64,000 nucleotides of DNA from Desulfovibrio sp. G11 (GTDB taxonomy: Bacteria > Desulfobacterota > Desulfovibrionia > Desulfovibrionales > Desulfovibrionaceae), in NCBI RefSeq assembly GCF_900243745.1, contig NZ_LT984798.1:2373501-2437500 (forward strand), in the 5' to 3' direction. The translations under genes and the position numbers were made by a program. Under the pieces are notes generated by a model, which had not been told where the DNA came from, searched no databases, and saw only the letters and a program-made list of their open reading frames with translations. This document shows, one piece after another, positions 36,497 to 47,144 of the stretch (positions are counted from its first letter, which is position 1; the number at the start of each line of letters is the position of its first letter).

Positions 36497-38881
36497 ATGT
36501 ATGCCAGCATTGCTCTTCTGAGTCCCCCTTATGCCACCTTGAGTTACGCCTTGCCGCCAGAATTTCCACAGGAGTTCTGGCAGCCCGGCCTGCGCGTGGC
36601 CGTGCCGCTGGGCAGGGGAGACAAGGCGGCCCTGCGCGCCGGGGTTCTGCTTGAAACCAGCACCCACATTGACCTGCCCGCGGGGGTGGCCTGCAAAAGT
36701 GTTTGCTGGCCGCTGGAAGAAAAGGCTGTCCTCACGCCCGAACTGTTGGCGCTGGCACAGGATCTTGCCCTGCGGCAAGCCCTCAGCCCCGGTCATATTC
36801 TGGGGCATGTGCTGCCGCAAGGGCTGCGCCTTACCCGTGTGCGCCTGCGCCTGCTCCACGAAAAGGGAGCAGCCTCATGGCCCCTGGCCCGCATTCGCGG
36901 GGCTGATGCGGCCACAAGGCAGCACCTTGCCCAGGCTCTTGCCCACGGGCAGGCCCGGCTGCTGCCGCCGGGAGCCGATGCCGCCAGTGAGGAATTTTGC
37001 GTGTTGCGTGTGGACCCCCCCTGGCCGGTGCGGCCCTCTGCCACACGGCAGATAGAAATTCTGGAGTTTCTGCACGAGCACGGGGCTGTAAGCCGCCGTC
37101 ATCTTATCCGTTCGCTGGGGCAGGGGGCAGGGGTTCCATTGCAGTCTCTGCTGGCCGCCGGACACGTCACCCTGACGCGGCAGGATGCCGAGGATGTGGT
37201 TGAGGCCGTGGAGCAGAGCCTTTTGCCGCCGCCTCCAGCTTCTTTTACGCTCAATGATGATCAGGAGCGCGCTCTCGCGGATATGAAGGCGGCGCTTGAA
37301 AACGCGCATTCCGGCGGGCGGGCTGCTTCGCGCCTGCTGTACGGGGTGACGGGCAGCGGCAAAACCGCTGTGTATCTGGAGCTGGCCCGCGCCTGTCTTG
37401 AATCGGGCAGGAGCATGCTTTTGCTTGCGCCCGAGGTCGCGCTGGCCCACAAGCTGCGGCGTGACGCCGCCTGCGCCCTGCCCCAGGTTCCACTTTTTTT
37501 CCATCACGGTTATCAGTCTCCCGCGCGCCGGGAAGATACCTACAGGCAACTGGCCGGGCGTGACGAACCCTGTCTGGTGGTAGGCACACGTTCGGCCCTG
37601 TTCTTGCCCGTACCGCACCTGGGCTGCATTGTGCTGGACGAAGAGCACGACGCTTCTTTCAAGCAGGATGAAAGCCTCGCCTATCAGGCCAAGGAGGTGG
37701 CATGGTTTCGTATGGCGCAGATTCACGGCCTGCTGGTTCTCGGCTCCGCCACGCCTGACCTCAAGACCTTTCATGCGTCGGAAAGCGGGCATCTGCCCAT
37801 ATTGCGCCTGCCCAGGCGTGTAGGCGACCGCGACCTGCCGCCTGTGGAGCTTGTGGACATAAGTTCCCTTTCGCCGGCGGCCACCTCCGAAACCGGTCTG
37901 CTGGCTCCCCGCAGCGAAGAAGCCCTGCGTGAGGTTATCAGCAGGGGCGAGCAGGCCGTGGTGCTGCTCAACCGTCGCGGCTATGCCCCGCTTATGTACT
38001 GCCTGGATTGCGGGCGTACCCTGCGCTGCCCTCATTGTGAAATAGGCCTGACCTATCACAAGGGGCGCGAAAAGCTTGTTTGCCATTATTGCGGGTATAC
38101 TCGTCCGTTTCCTTCGCCTTGCCCCGAATGCAAGGGAATGAATTTTTTGCCGATGGGTGAAGGCACAGAGCGCCTGGGCGAACGCCTGGAGGTTCTGGCC
38201 GGAGCACCCGTGCTGCGGCTGGACAGGGACAGTACCCGCCGCCCCGGCCGTATGGAGGAAATCCTGGCAGCCTTTGCCCGGCAGGAATCGTCCATTCTTG
38301 TGGGTACGCAGATGCTTTCCAAGGGGCATCATTTTCCCAACGTGACCCTGGCTGTGGTGGCTGATGGCGACCTTGGGCTTAACCTGCCGGACTATCGCGC
38401 AGCGGAGCGCACCTTTCAGCTTTTGGTGCAGTCGTCAGGCAGGGCCGGACGTGGCGACAAGGCCGGGCAGGTGCTCATACAGACGCGGGACGTGAGCCAT
38501 TATTGCTGGCAGTACGTGCGTGAGGCCGATTACGAGGGATTTTACGCGGCAGAACTGGCCCGCCGCCGGCTGCGCCGGTATCCGCCGTTTGTGCGCCTGG
38601 CTCTCATACGCATTTCCCACGGCATCGAAGAAAGCGGAGGGCCTGCGGCCCTCAATGACCTGGCAGTGGCCCTGCGCGGCCGCTCGACGGAACTGGGCCT
38701 GCAACTGCTGGGTCCCGCTCCCGCGCCGCTGGCGTTGCTGCGGGGCAGGCGGCGGTATACCTGCCTTGTGAAAGGGCAGGACTGGCAGGCCATCCGGTCG
38801 CTGTATTTTTTTGCTCTTTCACAAAAATGCGCTAAAAATCTACGACTTTTTCTTGACCTTGATCCTGTAAATATGTTGTGA
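36497..38881 (+). CDS. priA: primosomal helicase PriA
   Basis: The 794-residue replication-restart helicase has an N-terminal DNA-binding domain (YASIALLSPPYATLSYALPP). Walker A is GVTGSGKTAVYLE and the DEAH-type box is LDEEHDASFKQ. An eight-cysteine zinc-binding insert runs from CLDCGRTLRCPHC to CHYCGYTRPFPSPCPECKG. The helicase C-terminal end includes VGTQMLSKGHHFPNVTL. The start at 36497 is chosen by family length; no strong ribosome-binding site is seen. Confidence 0.93.
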   Translation: MYASIALLSPPYATLSYALPPEFPQEFWQPGLRVAVPLGRGDKAALRAGVLLETSTHIDLPAGVACKSVCWPLEEKAVLTPELLALAQDLALRQALSPGHILGHVLPQGLRLTRVRLRLLHEKGAASWPLARIRGADAATRQHLAQALAHGQARLLPPGADAASEEFCVLRVDPPWPVRPSATRQIEILEFLHEHGAVSRRHLIRSLGQGAGVPLQSLLAAGHVTLTRQDAEDVVEAVEQSLLPPPPASFTLNDDQERALADMKAALENAHSGGRAASRLLYGVTGSGKTAVYLELARACLESGRSMLLLAPEVALAHKLRRDAACALPQVPLFFHHGYQSPARREDTYRQLAGRDEPCLVVGTRSALFLPVPHLGCIVLDEEHDASFKQDESLAYQAKEVAWFRMAQIHGLLVLGSATPDLKTFHASESGHLPILRLPRRVGDRDLPPVELVDISSLSPAATSETGLLAPRSEEALREVISRGEQAVVLLNRRGYAPLMYCLDCGRTLRCPHCEIGLTYHKGREKLVCHYCGYTRPFPSPCPECKGMNFLPMGEGTERLGERLEVLAGAPVLRLDRDSTRRPGRMEEILAAFARQESSILVGTQMLSKGHHFPNVTLAVVADGDLGLNLPDYRAAERTFQLLVQSSGRAGRGDKAGQVLIQTRDVSHYCWQYVREADYEGFYAAELARRRLRRYPPFVRLALIRISHGIEESGGPAALNDLAVALRGRSTELGLQLLGPAPAPLALLRGRRRYTCLVKGQDWQAIRSLYFFALSQKCAKNLRLFLDLDPVNML

Positions 38882-39072
38882 ATGGCAGTTGCATTTTTCT
38901 GTTGGCTGTGGGGTGCCGCCGCTTCTTCTCCGAAGAAGCCAGGGCGGCCAATTTTTTAATGCAGACTGGCCCTATGGGGGGGCGGCGTTTCAGGCCGTTG
39001 CGTGACGGTTCGGATAGCTCACGTCCTGTATTCAGGACATGGCTGCGCCGGCTGAGGTTTTCTGGAGGAGTA

Positions 39073-40365
39073 ATGAAGATTTTTCGCGCACTGGCGCTGG
39101 TGCTGGCCCTGGTTCTCTGCTGTTCGCCCGATGCCCGGGCTGAAGGCTTTGCCCTTAACGAATGGAGCGCCCGCGGGGTGGCTCTTGCCGGCGGCATGGT
39201 GGGCCGCGCGGATGATGTGTCCACTCTGGCGTATAATGCCGCGGGTATAACACAGATTCCCGGCACTCACGTTATGGGCGGCCTGGCCTTTATTGCTCCT
39301 ATGGGTACCATTGTGTCCGACATGGCCAACGGAGTGGAAAAGCATACCTCTACCAAGCCCAATGTGTGGCTGGCGCCGCACGGTTTTGTGAGCCATCAGC
39401 TAAACGATAATGTGTGGCTGGGCTTTGCCTCTTTCAGCCGCTTCGGTCTGGGCAATTCTTTCAACAGCCAGTGGGTCGGCCGGTACAATATGTATGATAT
39501 CGGCATGCAGACCGTGTCGTTTGTGCCCAGCCTGGCCTACAAGGTCAACGACATGCTCTCCCTTTCCGTGGGAGTGGAGGCCCTGTACGCCCATGTGTAC
39601 ATGGGCAACAAGGTCCCGACGATAACTGCCGCATCCTATCCGGATATTGTCGGTAATGATCTGCAACTGGAAGGCAGCGGCTGGGGCGTGGGCGCGCATC
39701 TCGGCATGCACATGCGTTTCAATGACCAGTGGTCCCTGGGCCTTTCCTACAAAAGCCAGATCACGCTCAACCTTTTCGGCGATGTGGACTTCGGCCATGA
39801 GGGGCCAAACGGCCTGATAACCGCAGGGAAAATGCACGGTCCTGAAGCCCGCGACCGTAGCGCCAACGCCACTTTGCAGCTTCCCGACTCCATCGCTCTC
39901 GGCATTGCCTACAAGCCTCTGGATAACCTGAGTTTTGAGGTCGGTTCGGTCTTTACCCGCTGGTCTACCTATAATGCATTGAATATCAATATGGGCGATG
40001 ACTATTCTGCCATCAATAACAAGGAATGGCGCGACGGCTGGAATTTCAACGCCAGTGTGGAATACAAGCCCCTGGACTGGTGGGCCTTGCGCGCGGGCTT
40101 TGCCTACGAAACTCCCGTGGTCAACGAAAGCTACAGCGACTACATGATGCCCACCAACGGGCGCACCATGATGAGCCTGGGGACGGGCTTTACGTGGGAG
40201 AACTGGACAGTTGACCTGACCTACGCCCATTTGTGGATCAATCCCGTGGACTACGACAATACCGAAACTTCCGGCATCCGCTCCGCCGCCAGCGGGATCA
40301 AGGGCGGCCACTCGGAAAATGTGCAGGCCAATATCTACATGTTCTCTGTGGGCTATTCTTTTTAG
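39073..40365 (+). CDS. FadL/OmpP1-family outer-membrane porin
   Basis: The 430-residue beta-barrel has a signal peptide (LALVLALVLCCSPDARA). It has the FadL N-terminal plug signature (ALNEWSARGVALAGGMVGRA, then DVSTLAYNAAGI) and a C-terminal Phe (VGYSF) suited to BAM assembly. Alternating Trp/Tyr strands fill the rest. The family imports hydrophobic compounds such as fatty acids or aromatics. GGAGGAG precedes the ATG. A hairpin follows the stop. Confidence 0.88.
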   Translation: MKIFRALALVLALVLCCSPDARAEGFALNEWSARGVALAGGMVGRADDVSTLAYNAAGITQIPGTHVMGGLAFIAPMGTIVSDMANGVEKHTSTKPNVWLAPHGFVSHQLNDNVWLGFASFSRFGLGNSFNSQWVGRYNMYDIGMQTVSFVPSLAYKVNDMLSLSVGVEALYAHVYMGNKVPTITAASYPDIVGNDLQLEGSGWGVGAHLGMHMRFNDQWSLGLSYKSQITLNLFGDVDFGHEGPNGLITAGKMHGPEARDRSANATLQLPDSIALGIAYKPLDNLSFEVGSVFTRWSTYNALNINMGDDYSAINNKEWRDGWNFNASVEYKPLDWWALRAGFAYETPVVNESYSDYMMPTNGRTMMSLGTGFTWENWTVDLTYAHLWINPVDYDNTETSGIRSAASGIKGGHSENVQANIYMFSVGYSF

Positions 40366-40425
40366 GGCAAGTTAACTTTTATATTGCTCTGGTGGCTGCA
40401 CGAGCAGACGCCCGCCGTGGAGACG

Positions 40426-40477
40426 CAAGCGCAGCTTCATTCGTAACCCCTTGGGGCAACGGCTGAAGCTGCGCTTG
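40426..40477 (+). terminator. hairpin after the porin gene
   Basis: CAAGCGCAGCTTCA (40426-40439) pairs perfectly with TGAAGCTGCGCTTG (40464-40477). The loop itself contains a smaller hairpin (CCCCTTGGGG). There is no U-run, so termination is less certain than structure. Confidence 0.5.
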
Positions 40478-40700
40478 TATTTGCGCTGTCAGGGGCCGTA
40501 ACGGGGGCGCCAGCGCTGTACGGGAATGCAGTGCGGCGTAACGCGGTGTGTATTCTGCGCAGGTTGCTTTTCCCGTCAGAATGGCAACGTTGGGTATGAA
40601 GCATTTCAAGGTTTATCCGGTCTGGTGCTGTTACTGTTTGAAGTATTCCATTGTCTTCGGTGGGGGCCGCCGGTACGGCGGGTAGCAGAGAACATACAGT

Positions 40701-40736
40701 AAAAGAGCGGTTCCCCTTGTGGGGAACCGCTCTTTT
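40701..40736 (-). terminator. bidirectional terminator after secA
   Basis: A perfect 16-bp inverted repeat (AAAAGAGCGGTTCCCC / GGGGAACCGCTCTTTT) has a TTGT loop. T-runs flank both sides, so it can serve both convergent transcripts. Confidence 0.9.
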
Positions 40737-40787
40737 CAAATGCCTGCGGCAGGAATCACGGCAGCCGTTCTTGCAGGCTGCCAGGCA

Positions 40788-43364
40788 TTACTTGTCCGCA
40801 CCGCAACATTTTTTATATTTTCTGCCGCTGCCGCAGGGGCAGGGATCATTCCGGCCAATGCGGGGAGCGGCCTTTGCCGGGGTATTGCGTGCATCTTCGG
40901 CATTGCCGCCGCCGGAATAGGAGAGCTGGCCCCTGTCTTCCTTGTGGCGGTATTCACGCGCCAGGGGCTGGCCCTGAGCTTCTTCAGTTTCCGGAGCGAT
41001 CTCTATGGCTTCCACGGGCGCGGTTTCAGCCGGGGCTACACGCACACGGCTGAGAGCGCGGAACACGTTTTCGCGAATCTGGAACAGCATGGCCTGAAAC
41101 ATTTCAAAGCCTTCGCGCTTGTATTCCAGTTTGGGGTCACGCTGGCCGTAGCCGCGCAGGCCGATGCCGTCGCGCAGGGCGTCCATGTTGCGCAGGTGTT
41201 CTTTCCAGCAGCGGTCGAGTTCTTCCAGCATAAAGTAGCGCTGGATGTCGCGGTAACTGTCGCCGGTTTCAGAGCGCAGCTCTTCCAGTACCTTACGTAT
41301 CAGGGGTTCACATTCCTCACGTTCGGGCAGGTGCGCATTTTCGGGCAGTACGCGGTCCAGGTTGAAGACATCGCGCAGGCGGGCGAAGGCGGTTTCACGC
41401 AGGCCGTTGTGATCGTCTACAGGCACGCCGTCCAGTGTGCTGTACACGTCATCAAGCACGTCGTTCATGAATTCGTCCATCACCGGGTCAAGGTCTTCCT
41501 CAACCATAAGCTCACGGCGCAGGGCGTAGATGACCTCGCGCTGCTGGTTCATGACGTTGTCATAGTCCAGCAGGGTTTTGCGGACCTCAAAGTGATGGGC
41601 TTCCACGCGTTTTTGTGCGCCCTCAACCGCGCGGGTGACCATGGCGTTTTCAATGGCTTCGCCGTCACGCAGCCCCAGTTTTTCCATCAGGCCCTTGATG
41701 CGGTCAGAACCGAAGAGGCGCATGAGGTCATCTTCAAGCGACAGGTAGAAACGTGAGGAGCCGGGGTCGCCCTGACGTCCGGAGCGCCCGCGCAACTGGT
41801 TGTCGATGCGGCGGCTTTCGTGTCTTTCTGTTCCGAGGATATGCAGGCCGCCCAAGTCCACTACGCCTTCGCCAAGCACAATGTCCGTACCGCGCCCGGC
41901 CATGTTGGTGGCAATGGTGACTTTGCCGGGCTGGCCGGCCTGGGCCACGATTTCCGCTTCTTTTTCATGTTGCTTGGCATTGAGCACGTTGTGGGGGACC
42001 CCGAGCTTGCTCAGGCGATGTGAAAGCATTTCGGACGTTTCGATGGAAATGGTCCCCACCAGAACAGGCTGGCGGTTTTTATGCAGTTCGGTGATGGCCT
42101 CGACAATGGCGTCGAATTTTTCCTGACGGCTGCGGTAGATGAGGTCGGGATAGTCCTTGCGCTGCATGGGCCGGTTGGGCGGAATGGAAATAACTTCCAG
42201 ATTGTATATCTGGTGAAATTCCACGGCTTCTGTGTCGGCTGTACCCGTCATGCCTGAAAGCTTGTCGTACAGACGAAAATAGTTCTGGAAGGTGATGGAG
42301 GCGAGGGTCTGGTTTTCGGCGGCGATGGTCACGCCTTCCTTGGCCTCCAGTGCCTGGTGCAGTCCATCGGAATAGCGGCGGCCCGCCATGAGGCGGCCGG
42401 TAAATTCGTCAACAATTACGACCTGATCGTCCTGCACAATGTAGTCCACATCGCGCTTGAACACCTGATGGGCTTTGAGCGATTGCAGCACGTGGTGCTG
42501 TGCGGTGATGTTGGCGGGATCAAACAGATTATCCAGTTTGAGCATCTCTTCGCAGTAGGCCACGCCCTCATCGGTGAGCATGGCGGTGCGGGCTTTTTCG
42601 TCTACGGTATAGTGTTCGGGCCGCAGCTTGCACACCACCTCGTCCACAATCCGGTACATGCCCACCGACTCGTCGGACGCGCCGGAAATGATGAGGGGCG
42701 TACGGGCTTCGTCAATAAGGATGGAGTCCACTTCGTCAACGATGGCATAGTTGTGCCCGCGCTGTACCAGCTGGTGCCCATAAAACTTCATGTTGTCGCG
42801 CAGGTAGTCAAAGCCGAATTCGTTGTTGGTGCCGTAGGTGATATCAGACTCGTACTGCTGCTTGCGCTCGTCGTCGTCCAGGCCGTGAACGATGACGCCT
42901 GTGCTCAGCCCCAGGAAACCGTAAAGCTGACCCATCCAGGCCGCGTCACGCTTGGCCAGATAGTCGTTGACCGTGACCACATGCACACCCTTGCCCGACA
43001 GGGCGTTGAGTACCACGGGCAGTGTGGCGACCAGGGTTTTGCCTTCGCCTGTTTTCATTTCGGCGATCTTGCCCTTGTGCAGCACCATGCCACCTATAAG
43101 CTGCATATCATAGTGGCGCATGCCGAGCACGCGTCGCGATGCTTCGCGCACCAGGGCGAATACTTCGGGCAGCAGGGCATCAAGGCTCTGGCCGTCTTCC
43201 TGCACGGCCTTTTTGTACTGGAGGATGCGGGCGGCAAAGTCTTCGTCCGCCAGTTCCTGCATTTGAGGCTCAAGAGCATTGATGCTCTGTACCTGGGAGC
43301 GCAGACGGCGCAGATACCGGTCGTTCTTGCTGCCGAATATTTTTTTGAAAAGAAAGCCGAACAT
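40788..43364 (-). CDS. secA: preprotein translocase ATPase SecA
   Basis: The 858-residue motor drives Sec export. Walker A is [14 protein letters not shown] and the DEAD-box variant is [23 protein letters not shown] and the helicase II region follow ([20 protein letters not shown]). The C-terminal zinc motif [17 protein letters not shown] is intact. The ATG at 43364 has GAGGAG upstream. Confidence 0.97.
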   Translation of the reverse strand: MFGFLFKKIFGSKNDRYLRRLRSQVQSINALEPQMQELADEDFAARILQYKKAVQEDGQSLDALLPEVFALVREASRRVLGMRHYDMQLIGGMVLHKGKIAEMKTGEGKTLVATLPVVLNALSGKGVHVVTVNDYLAKRDAAWMGQLYGFLGLSTGVIVHGLDDDERKQQYESDITYGTNNEFGFDYLRDNMKFYGHQLVQRGHNYAIVDEVDSILIDEARTPLIISGASDESVGMYRIVDEVVCKLRPEHYTVDEKARTAMLTDEGVAYCEEMLKLDNLFDPANITAQHHVLQSLKAHQVFKRDVDYIVQDDQVVIVDEFTGRLMAGRRYSDGLHQALEAKEGVTIAAENQTLASITFQNYFRLYDKLSGMTGTADTEAVEFHQIYNLEVISIPPNRPMQRKDYPDLIYRSRQEKFDAIVEAITELHKNRQPVLVGTISIETSEMLSHRLSKLGVPHNVLNAKQHEKEAEIVAQAGQPGKVTIATNMAGRGTDIVLGEGVVDLGGLHILGTERHESRRIDNQLRGRSGRQGDPGSSRFYLSLEDDLMRLFGSDRIKGLMEKLGLRDGEAIENAMVTRAVEGAQKRVEAHHFEVRKTLLDYDNVMNQQREVIYALRRELMVEEDLDPVMDEFMNDVLDDVYSTLDGVPVDDHNGLRETAFARLRDVFNLDRVLPENAHLPEREECEPLIRKVLEELRSETGDSYRDIQRYFMLEELDRCWKEHLRNMDALRDGIGLRGYGQRDPKLEYKREGFEMFQAMLFQIRENVFRALSRVRVAPAETAPVEAIEIAPETEEAQGQPLAREYRHKEDRGQLSYSGGGNAEDARNTPAKAAPRIGRNDPCPCGSGRKYKKCCGADK

Positions 43365-43761
43365 GAAGTCTCCTCTGTTGGGCGCGGGGCAAACCGCCTT
43401 TGCCCGGCCAGCGCGACAACGCGGCGCACTGGGGCTGCTCTGAAAACGTAGTTCCGGGCAGCCTGGGGCTGGCGGCATCCCTTTAAAATAAGACATAAAT
43501 GCCGGGTTGGCAATGTGGAGCAAAGCGGCATCAATTTAAAAAATGAAAGCATTTTGCTGCGTACCGGGGCTGGACGTGCGAAAGGGCTTTCTCTGCCCGA
43601 ACGCATGCCGGACGCGCGTTGCCGCTGTTTTGGCGCAAGAAGGGGCTTGCGCCCGCATCAGCCCGCAGGAAAGCGCAAAAAGGCAAATAACGGACTTACT
43701 TTTTTGCAGGTACGGCCGATAAAATATATGTGGCGGGGCCGCCTTTCCGGGTTGTTAAGAT
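43365..43761. other. 397-base gap between secA and the MoaE-like gene
   Basis: Both flanking genes are on the minus strand. The gap must carry the secA promoter, but I see no clear -35/-10 pair, RNA or small gene. Confidence 0.4.
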
Positions 43762-44127
43762 TCAGATTTCGAAGTTTTCCTGCTTGATGACGGCTTCGGC
43801 CTTGATTCTGTCCAGCAGTTCGGCAAAAGTTGCCTTGACGTTTTCGCGTATGTCTCCGGCAACCACAAGAAAAAGCACGTCGTCGCCGGGTTTGAGCAGG
43901 CCTTCTTCGGCATCGGCCACAATGGCAAAAATGCCGGGGCGCTGCTCCATCTCGTGGACGATGGCTGCCATTTTTTCCCTGTCCGGAGTGATGTGCACAG
44001 AGGCGACGGTGCTGTGGTCATTGCGGGACCAGCCGCGCACCACGCCATTATGAACAAGCATCATGCCCACATGGTCGGTGAACCCGGGGCGGGATTTGAG
44101 TTCCTGAAGAGTTTTGTTAATATCCAT
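43762..44127 (-). CDS. MoaE-like protein
   Basis: The 121-residue protein resembles a shortened molybdopterin synthase large subunit: GMMLVHNGVVRGWSRN, REKMAAIVHEMEQRPGIFAI, GDDVLFLVVAGDIRENVKAT, ELLDRIKAEAVIKQE. The HR.G.L and WKKE lysine motifs of true MoaE are changed (RPGIFAIVADAEEGLLKPGD; IKQE for WKKE). It may therefore have lost, or altered, sulfur-transfer activity. No other moa gene is nearby. Confidence 0.6.
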   Translation of the reverse strand: MDINKTLQELKSRPGFTDHVGMMLVHNGVVRGWSRNDHSTVASVHITPDREKMAAIVHEMEQRPGIFAIVADAEEGLLKPGDDVLFLVVAGDIRENVKATFAELLDRIKAEAVIKQENFEI

Positions 44128-44213
44128 AGGCACCGCCTTTGTTTGAGCCGCGCGCAGCCGTAATTTTTCCGGCAGTATATATCATGCCCGTATCGCCATA
44201 AAGGACTTTGTTC

Positions 44214-46961
44214 ATGGCCCAGTTATCACAGTTACTGTCTCGCCTTCCCGAAGGCAAAGACGTGCGCATGAGCACCATGGGGCATGTGCTCTGGGTCTGC
44301 TGGCACGGCAAACTGCCCCCGGCAGTAGGGCAGACCCTGCTCAATTACGGCGGCATGCTGGTGGGAGAAGAAGAGGAACAGGCCCTGTGGTTCTTCTTTA
44401 CAGATGATGTCTTTCTGGCGCTGGCCCGGTTGACGGTATGGGGCAACTTTAATGAGCTTCCGGTAAGTATTGAGCTTTTTCCCGGGCGTTTGCAGTTTGA
44501 CCGCAAGCGAGATGCCTGCCTGCTGCTTGACGCAGCCCTTCAGGCGCAGGAAATGCTGGTGCGCGACAGCCTTGAGGTATGGGTGCACCCCAAAAGCCGC
44601 GAGGGCAAAAAAAGCCTGCCCGGCATTTCTTTCGAGCGCCGCCCTGGCCGTCAGGGCATGAGTTCTGTTGACTGGGCCACCATGCTTGTGGATGTGCGCA
44701 TGCCCTATGCCTCCACCCACTCATGGTTCGCCATCCTGCATCCTTTGGGCAGCCCGCTGGACAAGGCTTTTCAGAGCGGCTGGACCGCCATGTTCAAAAA
44801 AGTGGAAACCCTTTTGCAGCGGCTCAAGATAAAGTCCATCGTCAGCGGCACTTTTGTCATGCTGGCTATGGATAATCTGCTCATGCTACGCACCTTTCTG
44901 CGGGACTACCTGCACAGCTTTGACAAGGAAAACGGCGAAGGCGGCGTGTACTGGCCCTGTGTCTGCGTCATAGCCGACCGCAACAATCTCAATTTCAACA
45001 GCGACCTGCCCAAGAAGATCGGCCTGCAGTGGGACAACCTCATGCCGGACTTCCCATACCTGAGCTATCGCAATGCCTATCTGCTGGGCGAGGGGTTTAC
45101 GGTTCGCGACCTGCGTTATACGGGCGAGCAGGTCAGTGTGGACGATTGGTGCAATGTTCTCCTGAACGAAAACAGCCTCAGCGAGCGCTCCATTCCCCTG
45201 CTCATGCCCGCCCGGCTGACAGCCGGGGATTCGGCGGAACCGGGCTGCTTTTATTGCGGCATCCATAGCCATACGGCTGTCCAGTGCCCAACAAGGTCAT
45301 GCCCGCCTGCTGCGCCTGACCTTTGGGACAGGATCGCCGTGCTCGATCTGGAGGCGGTCAACGAAGGGTTCCGCCGCATAGAGCTGGTGCTCAACGAAGA
45401 AGGCGTTGCGGGATATACCGCGCTGCTGCGCGACGGCGGCGACGCCGCCCTTGTGCTGCAGGGCGTACTGGACCTGAACAGCGCCTGCCAGTTGCGCAAT
45501 GTGCCGCGTAACTGGCTGTACCGCATGCGCGAGCCTGAACCGGGAGAAGAGCTGCCGCCCCGCGACGACAGCCCGGCATGGGAAATGCTGGATAAACTGT
45601 CTGTTGCTGCCCCCGAAGACCTGGCAGACCTGGAAAAAAAGATTGCCCAGAATATCAGCCGTCATCAGCGGGACCCTCGCCTGCGCATGGCGCAAGGCTT
45701 CTGCCAGGTTGAGCGACAGGATTTTGCCCGCGCCGCTGCCAGTTTTGGCGAGGCGGCCGTGCTCACGCCCTCGCCCATGCTCCAGGCCTGGAACGAATTT
45801 TTACAGGCCAGACTTGAGGAAGAACAGGGGCATTTCGGCGCGGCCATCGAGCAGTACGGCCAGGTGTGGCGCGTAACCCAGTGGCGCGAGGCGCAGTACC
45901 GCGAAATGGTCTGCAAGGTTAAAATGGGCTTTGCCGAAGCCGTGCTGGATCCGCTGACAAAACTTATCCGTGACGACCCTTCCTACTTCAACCATATCCT
46001 GATGGACCCGGCCCTGGAGCGGGGGCGGCTGCTTATTCTTTCATCGCTGTATGATCTTTGGGCAGAGGCCAAAAAAAAGGCCGAGTCCGAGGGGCCGGCC
46101 ATCAATGCCCTGGATGCGCGGCTGCACGACTGGTTTCCGCCGGAACATCCGGTGCAGTTGCTGCTGGGCGGCAAAATCCGGCAGTTGGAAAAGCTCGCCA
46201 GTATCAGCAGCTATATAGCTTTTCTCAAGGTTGTTGAAACGCGCCCGGCCCTGGAAAAAGAACTTGAGGAATGCATCAACCGCGAAGTGGAAGAATTGCG
46301 TAACCGCTACAAGTATTACCTCGATATTCTTCAGGAAATACGGGACGAAGCTTCGTGGTTTCCCTTTCCGTCAGCCCTGCGTGAATTCAGCCGTGACTTT
46401 AATGAAAGCGCGGGCATTATCAACCGTGCCTTTTCTTGCAATTTCCGTGATGCGGCAGCCTTCAAACGGGTGCAGGCCGATACCCCACGCCTGGCAGAGC
46501 TGTTGCGCAACCTGCGCAAGCGCTTACAGTTTTTGCGCATGGTGCGCGATGGAACCCTGTTTGGCCTGACCATGGGCAAGACTTTCATGTGGATAGAGGT
46601 CGTGGGGCTGCTGCTCTGCTTTATCGGTGTTCCTGTTGTGGTTTTCTGGGGCGACAGCCTGCGCCTGGGTTGGCTGCGCGAGATTCTGGGTGAAGATCAG
46701 TGGTCCATCCAGAAAGTGCTTATTCTTATTGTTACAGTTATTTCTTTCGGGCTGGCAGCATTGCGTACCACTCTGATCTTTGACCGCAAGCGGGAAAAGT
46801 TGCTTGAACAGGCGCGCAAGCAGCGTGAGCAGGCCCAGCAGACGCGCCTTGAGCGGATCCGCAAGCAGCGGCGGGCAGAAGAAGAGAAAGCCCGCCGTGA
46901 GCGTGAGGTGCTGGCTGCCAAAAGGGCACAGAGCAAGCTGAAAGAAAAAACAGGCGTCTGA
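44214..46961 (+). CDS. conserved membrane protein with TPR-like region and zinc knuckle
   Basis: No named family is recognised. Of 915-916 residues, the N-terminal 330 are soluble (MGHVLWVCWHGKLPPAVGQT). A perfect CX2CX4HX4C zinc knuckle (CFYCGIHSHTAVQC) lies near residue 350. A TPR-like helical stretch (about 480-580) precedes a coiled-coil region. Two close TM helices (GLLLCFIGVPVVVFWGD; VLILIVTVISFGLAAL) lie near 805-870, and the tail is a highly charged basic coiled coil. AAGGA precedes the ATG. It is monocistronic and ends in a long hairpin terminator. Confidence 0.7.
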   Translation: MAQLSQLLSRLPEGKDVRMSTMGHVLWVCWHGKLPPAVGQTLLNYGGMLVGEEEEQALWFFFTDDVFLALARLTVWGNFNELPVSIELFPGRLQFDRKRDACLLLDAALQAQEMLVRDSLEVWVHPKSREGKKSLPGISFERRPGRQGMSSVDWATMLVDVRMPYASTHSWFAILHPLGSPLDKAFQSGWTAMFKKVETLLQRLKIKSIVSGTFVMLAMDNLLMLRTFLRDYLHSFDKENGEGGVYWPCVCVIADRNNLNFNSDLPKKIGLQWDNLMPDFPYLSYRNAYLLGEGFTVRDLRYTGEQVSVDDWCNVLLNENSLSERSIPLLMPARLTAGDSAEPGCFYCGIHSHTAVQCPTRSCPPAAPDLWDRIAVLDLEAVNEGFRRIELVLNEEGVAGYTALLRDGGDAALVLQGVLDLNSACQLRNVPRNWLYRMREPEPGEELPPRDDSPAWEMLDKLSVAAPEDLADLEKKIAQNISRHQRDPRLRMAQGFCQVERQDFARAAASFGEAAVLTPSPMLQAWNEFLQARLEEEQGHFGAAIEQYGQVWRVTQWREAQYREMVCKVKMGFAEAVLDPLTKLIRDDPSYFNHILMDPALERGRLLILSSLYDLWAEAKKKAESEGPAINALDARLHDWFPPEHPVQLLLGGKIRQLEKLASISSYIAFLKVVETRPALEKELEECINREVEELRNRYKYYLDILQEIRDEASWFPFPSALREFSRDFNESAGIINRAFSCNFRDAAAFKRVQADTPRLAELLRNLRKRLQFLRMVRDGTLFGLTMGKTFMWIEVVGLLLCFIGVPVVVFWGDSLRLGWLREILGEDQWSIQKVLILIVTVISFGLAALRTTLIFDRKREKLLEQARKQREQAQQTRLERIRKQRRAEEEKARREREVLAAKRAQSKLKEKTGV

Positions 46962-47002
46962 CCGAAAAATTCTGCTTGTCCGGGCAAAATGGCCAGGCGC
47001 TG

Positions 47003-47056
47003 TGAGCATATAAAAAACCGCCCTGCAAAACTGCAGGGCGGTTTTTTATATGCTCA
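47003..47056. terminator. 25-bp perfect hairpin terminator
   Basis: Arms 47003-47027 and 47032-47056 are perfectly complementary over 25 bp, with loop AAAC and internal A6/T6 tracts. It acts for the upstream plus-strand gene and can act in both directions. Arms this long are unusual. Confidence 0.9.
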
Positions 47057-47144
47057 TTCAGTGTATTTCCGTTCTGTCCGGCCTTGAGCGTCGCGTCAAC
47101 AGACGGACGCGTGGCGGCCGTGCCAGGAAGCTGGAAACGCTGTC

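Larger units (their letters stand above)
40366..40787. other. convergent intergenic region with two hairpins
   Basis: The region lies between the porin and secA, which face each other. Apart from the two inverted repeats listed separately, no gene is evident. Confidence 0.5.

Noticed and set aside
36875..38332. A 485-codon open frame antisense to priA
   Set aside because: Same codon-bias shadow; priA motifs are unambiguous on the other strand.
42357..43451. Open frame antisense to secA
   Set aside because: Shadow of secA; no start signal or recognisable domain.
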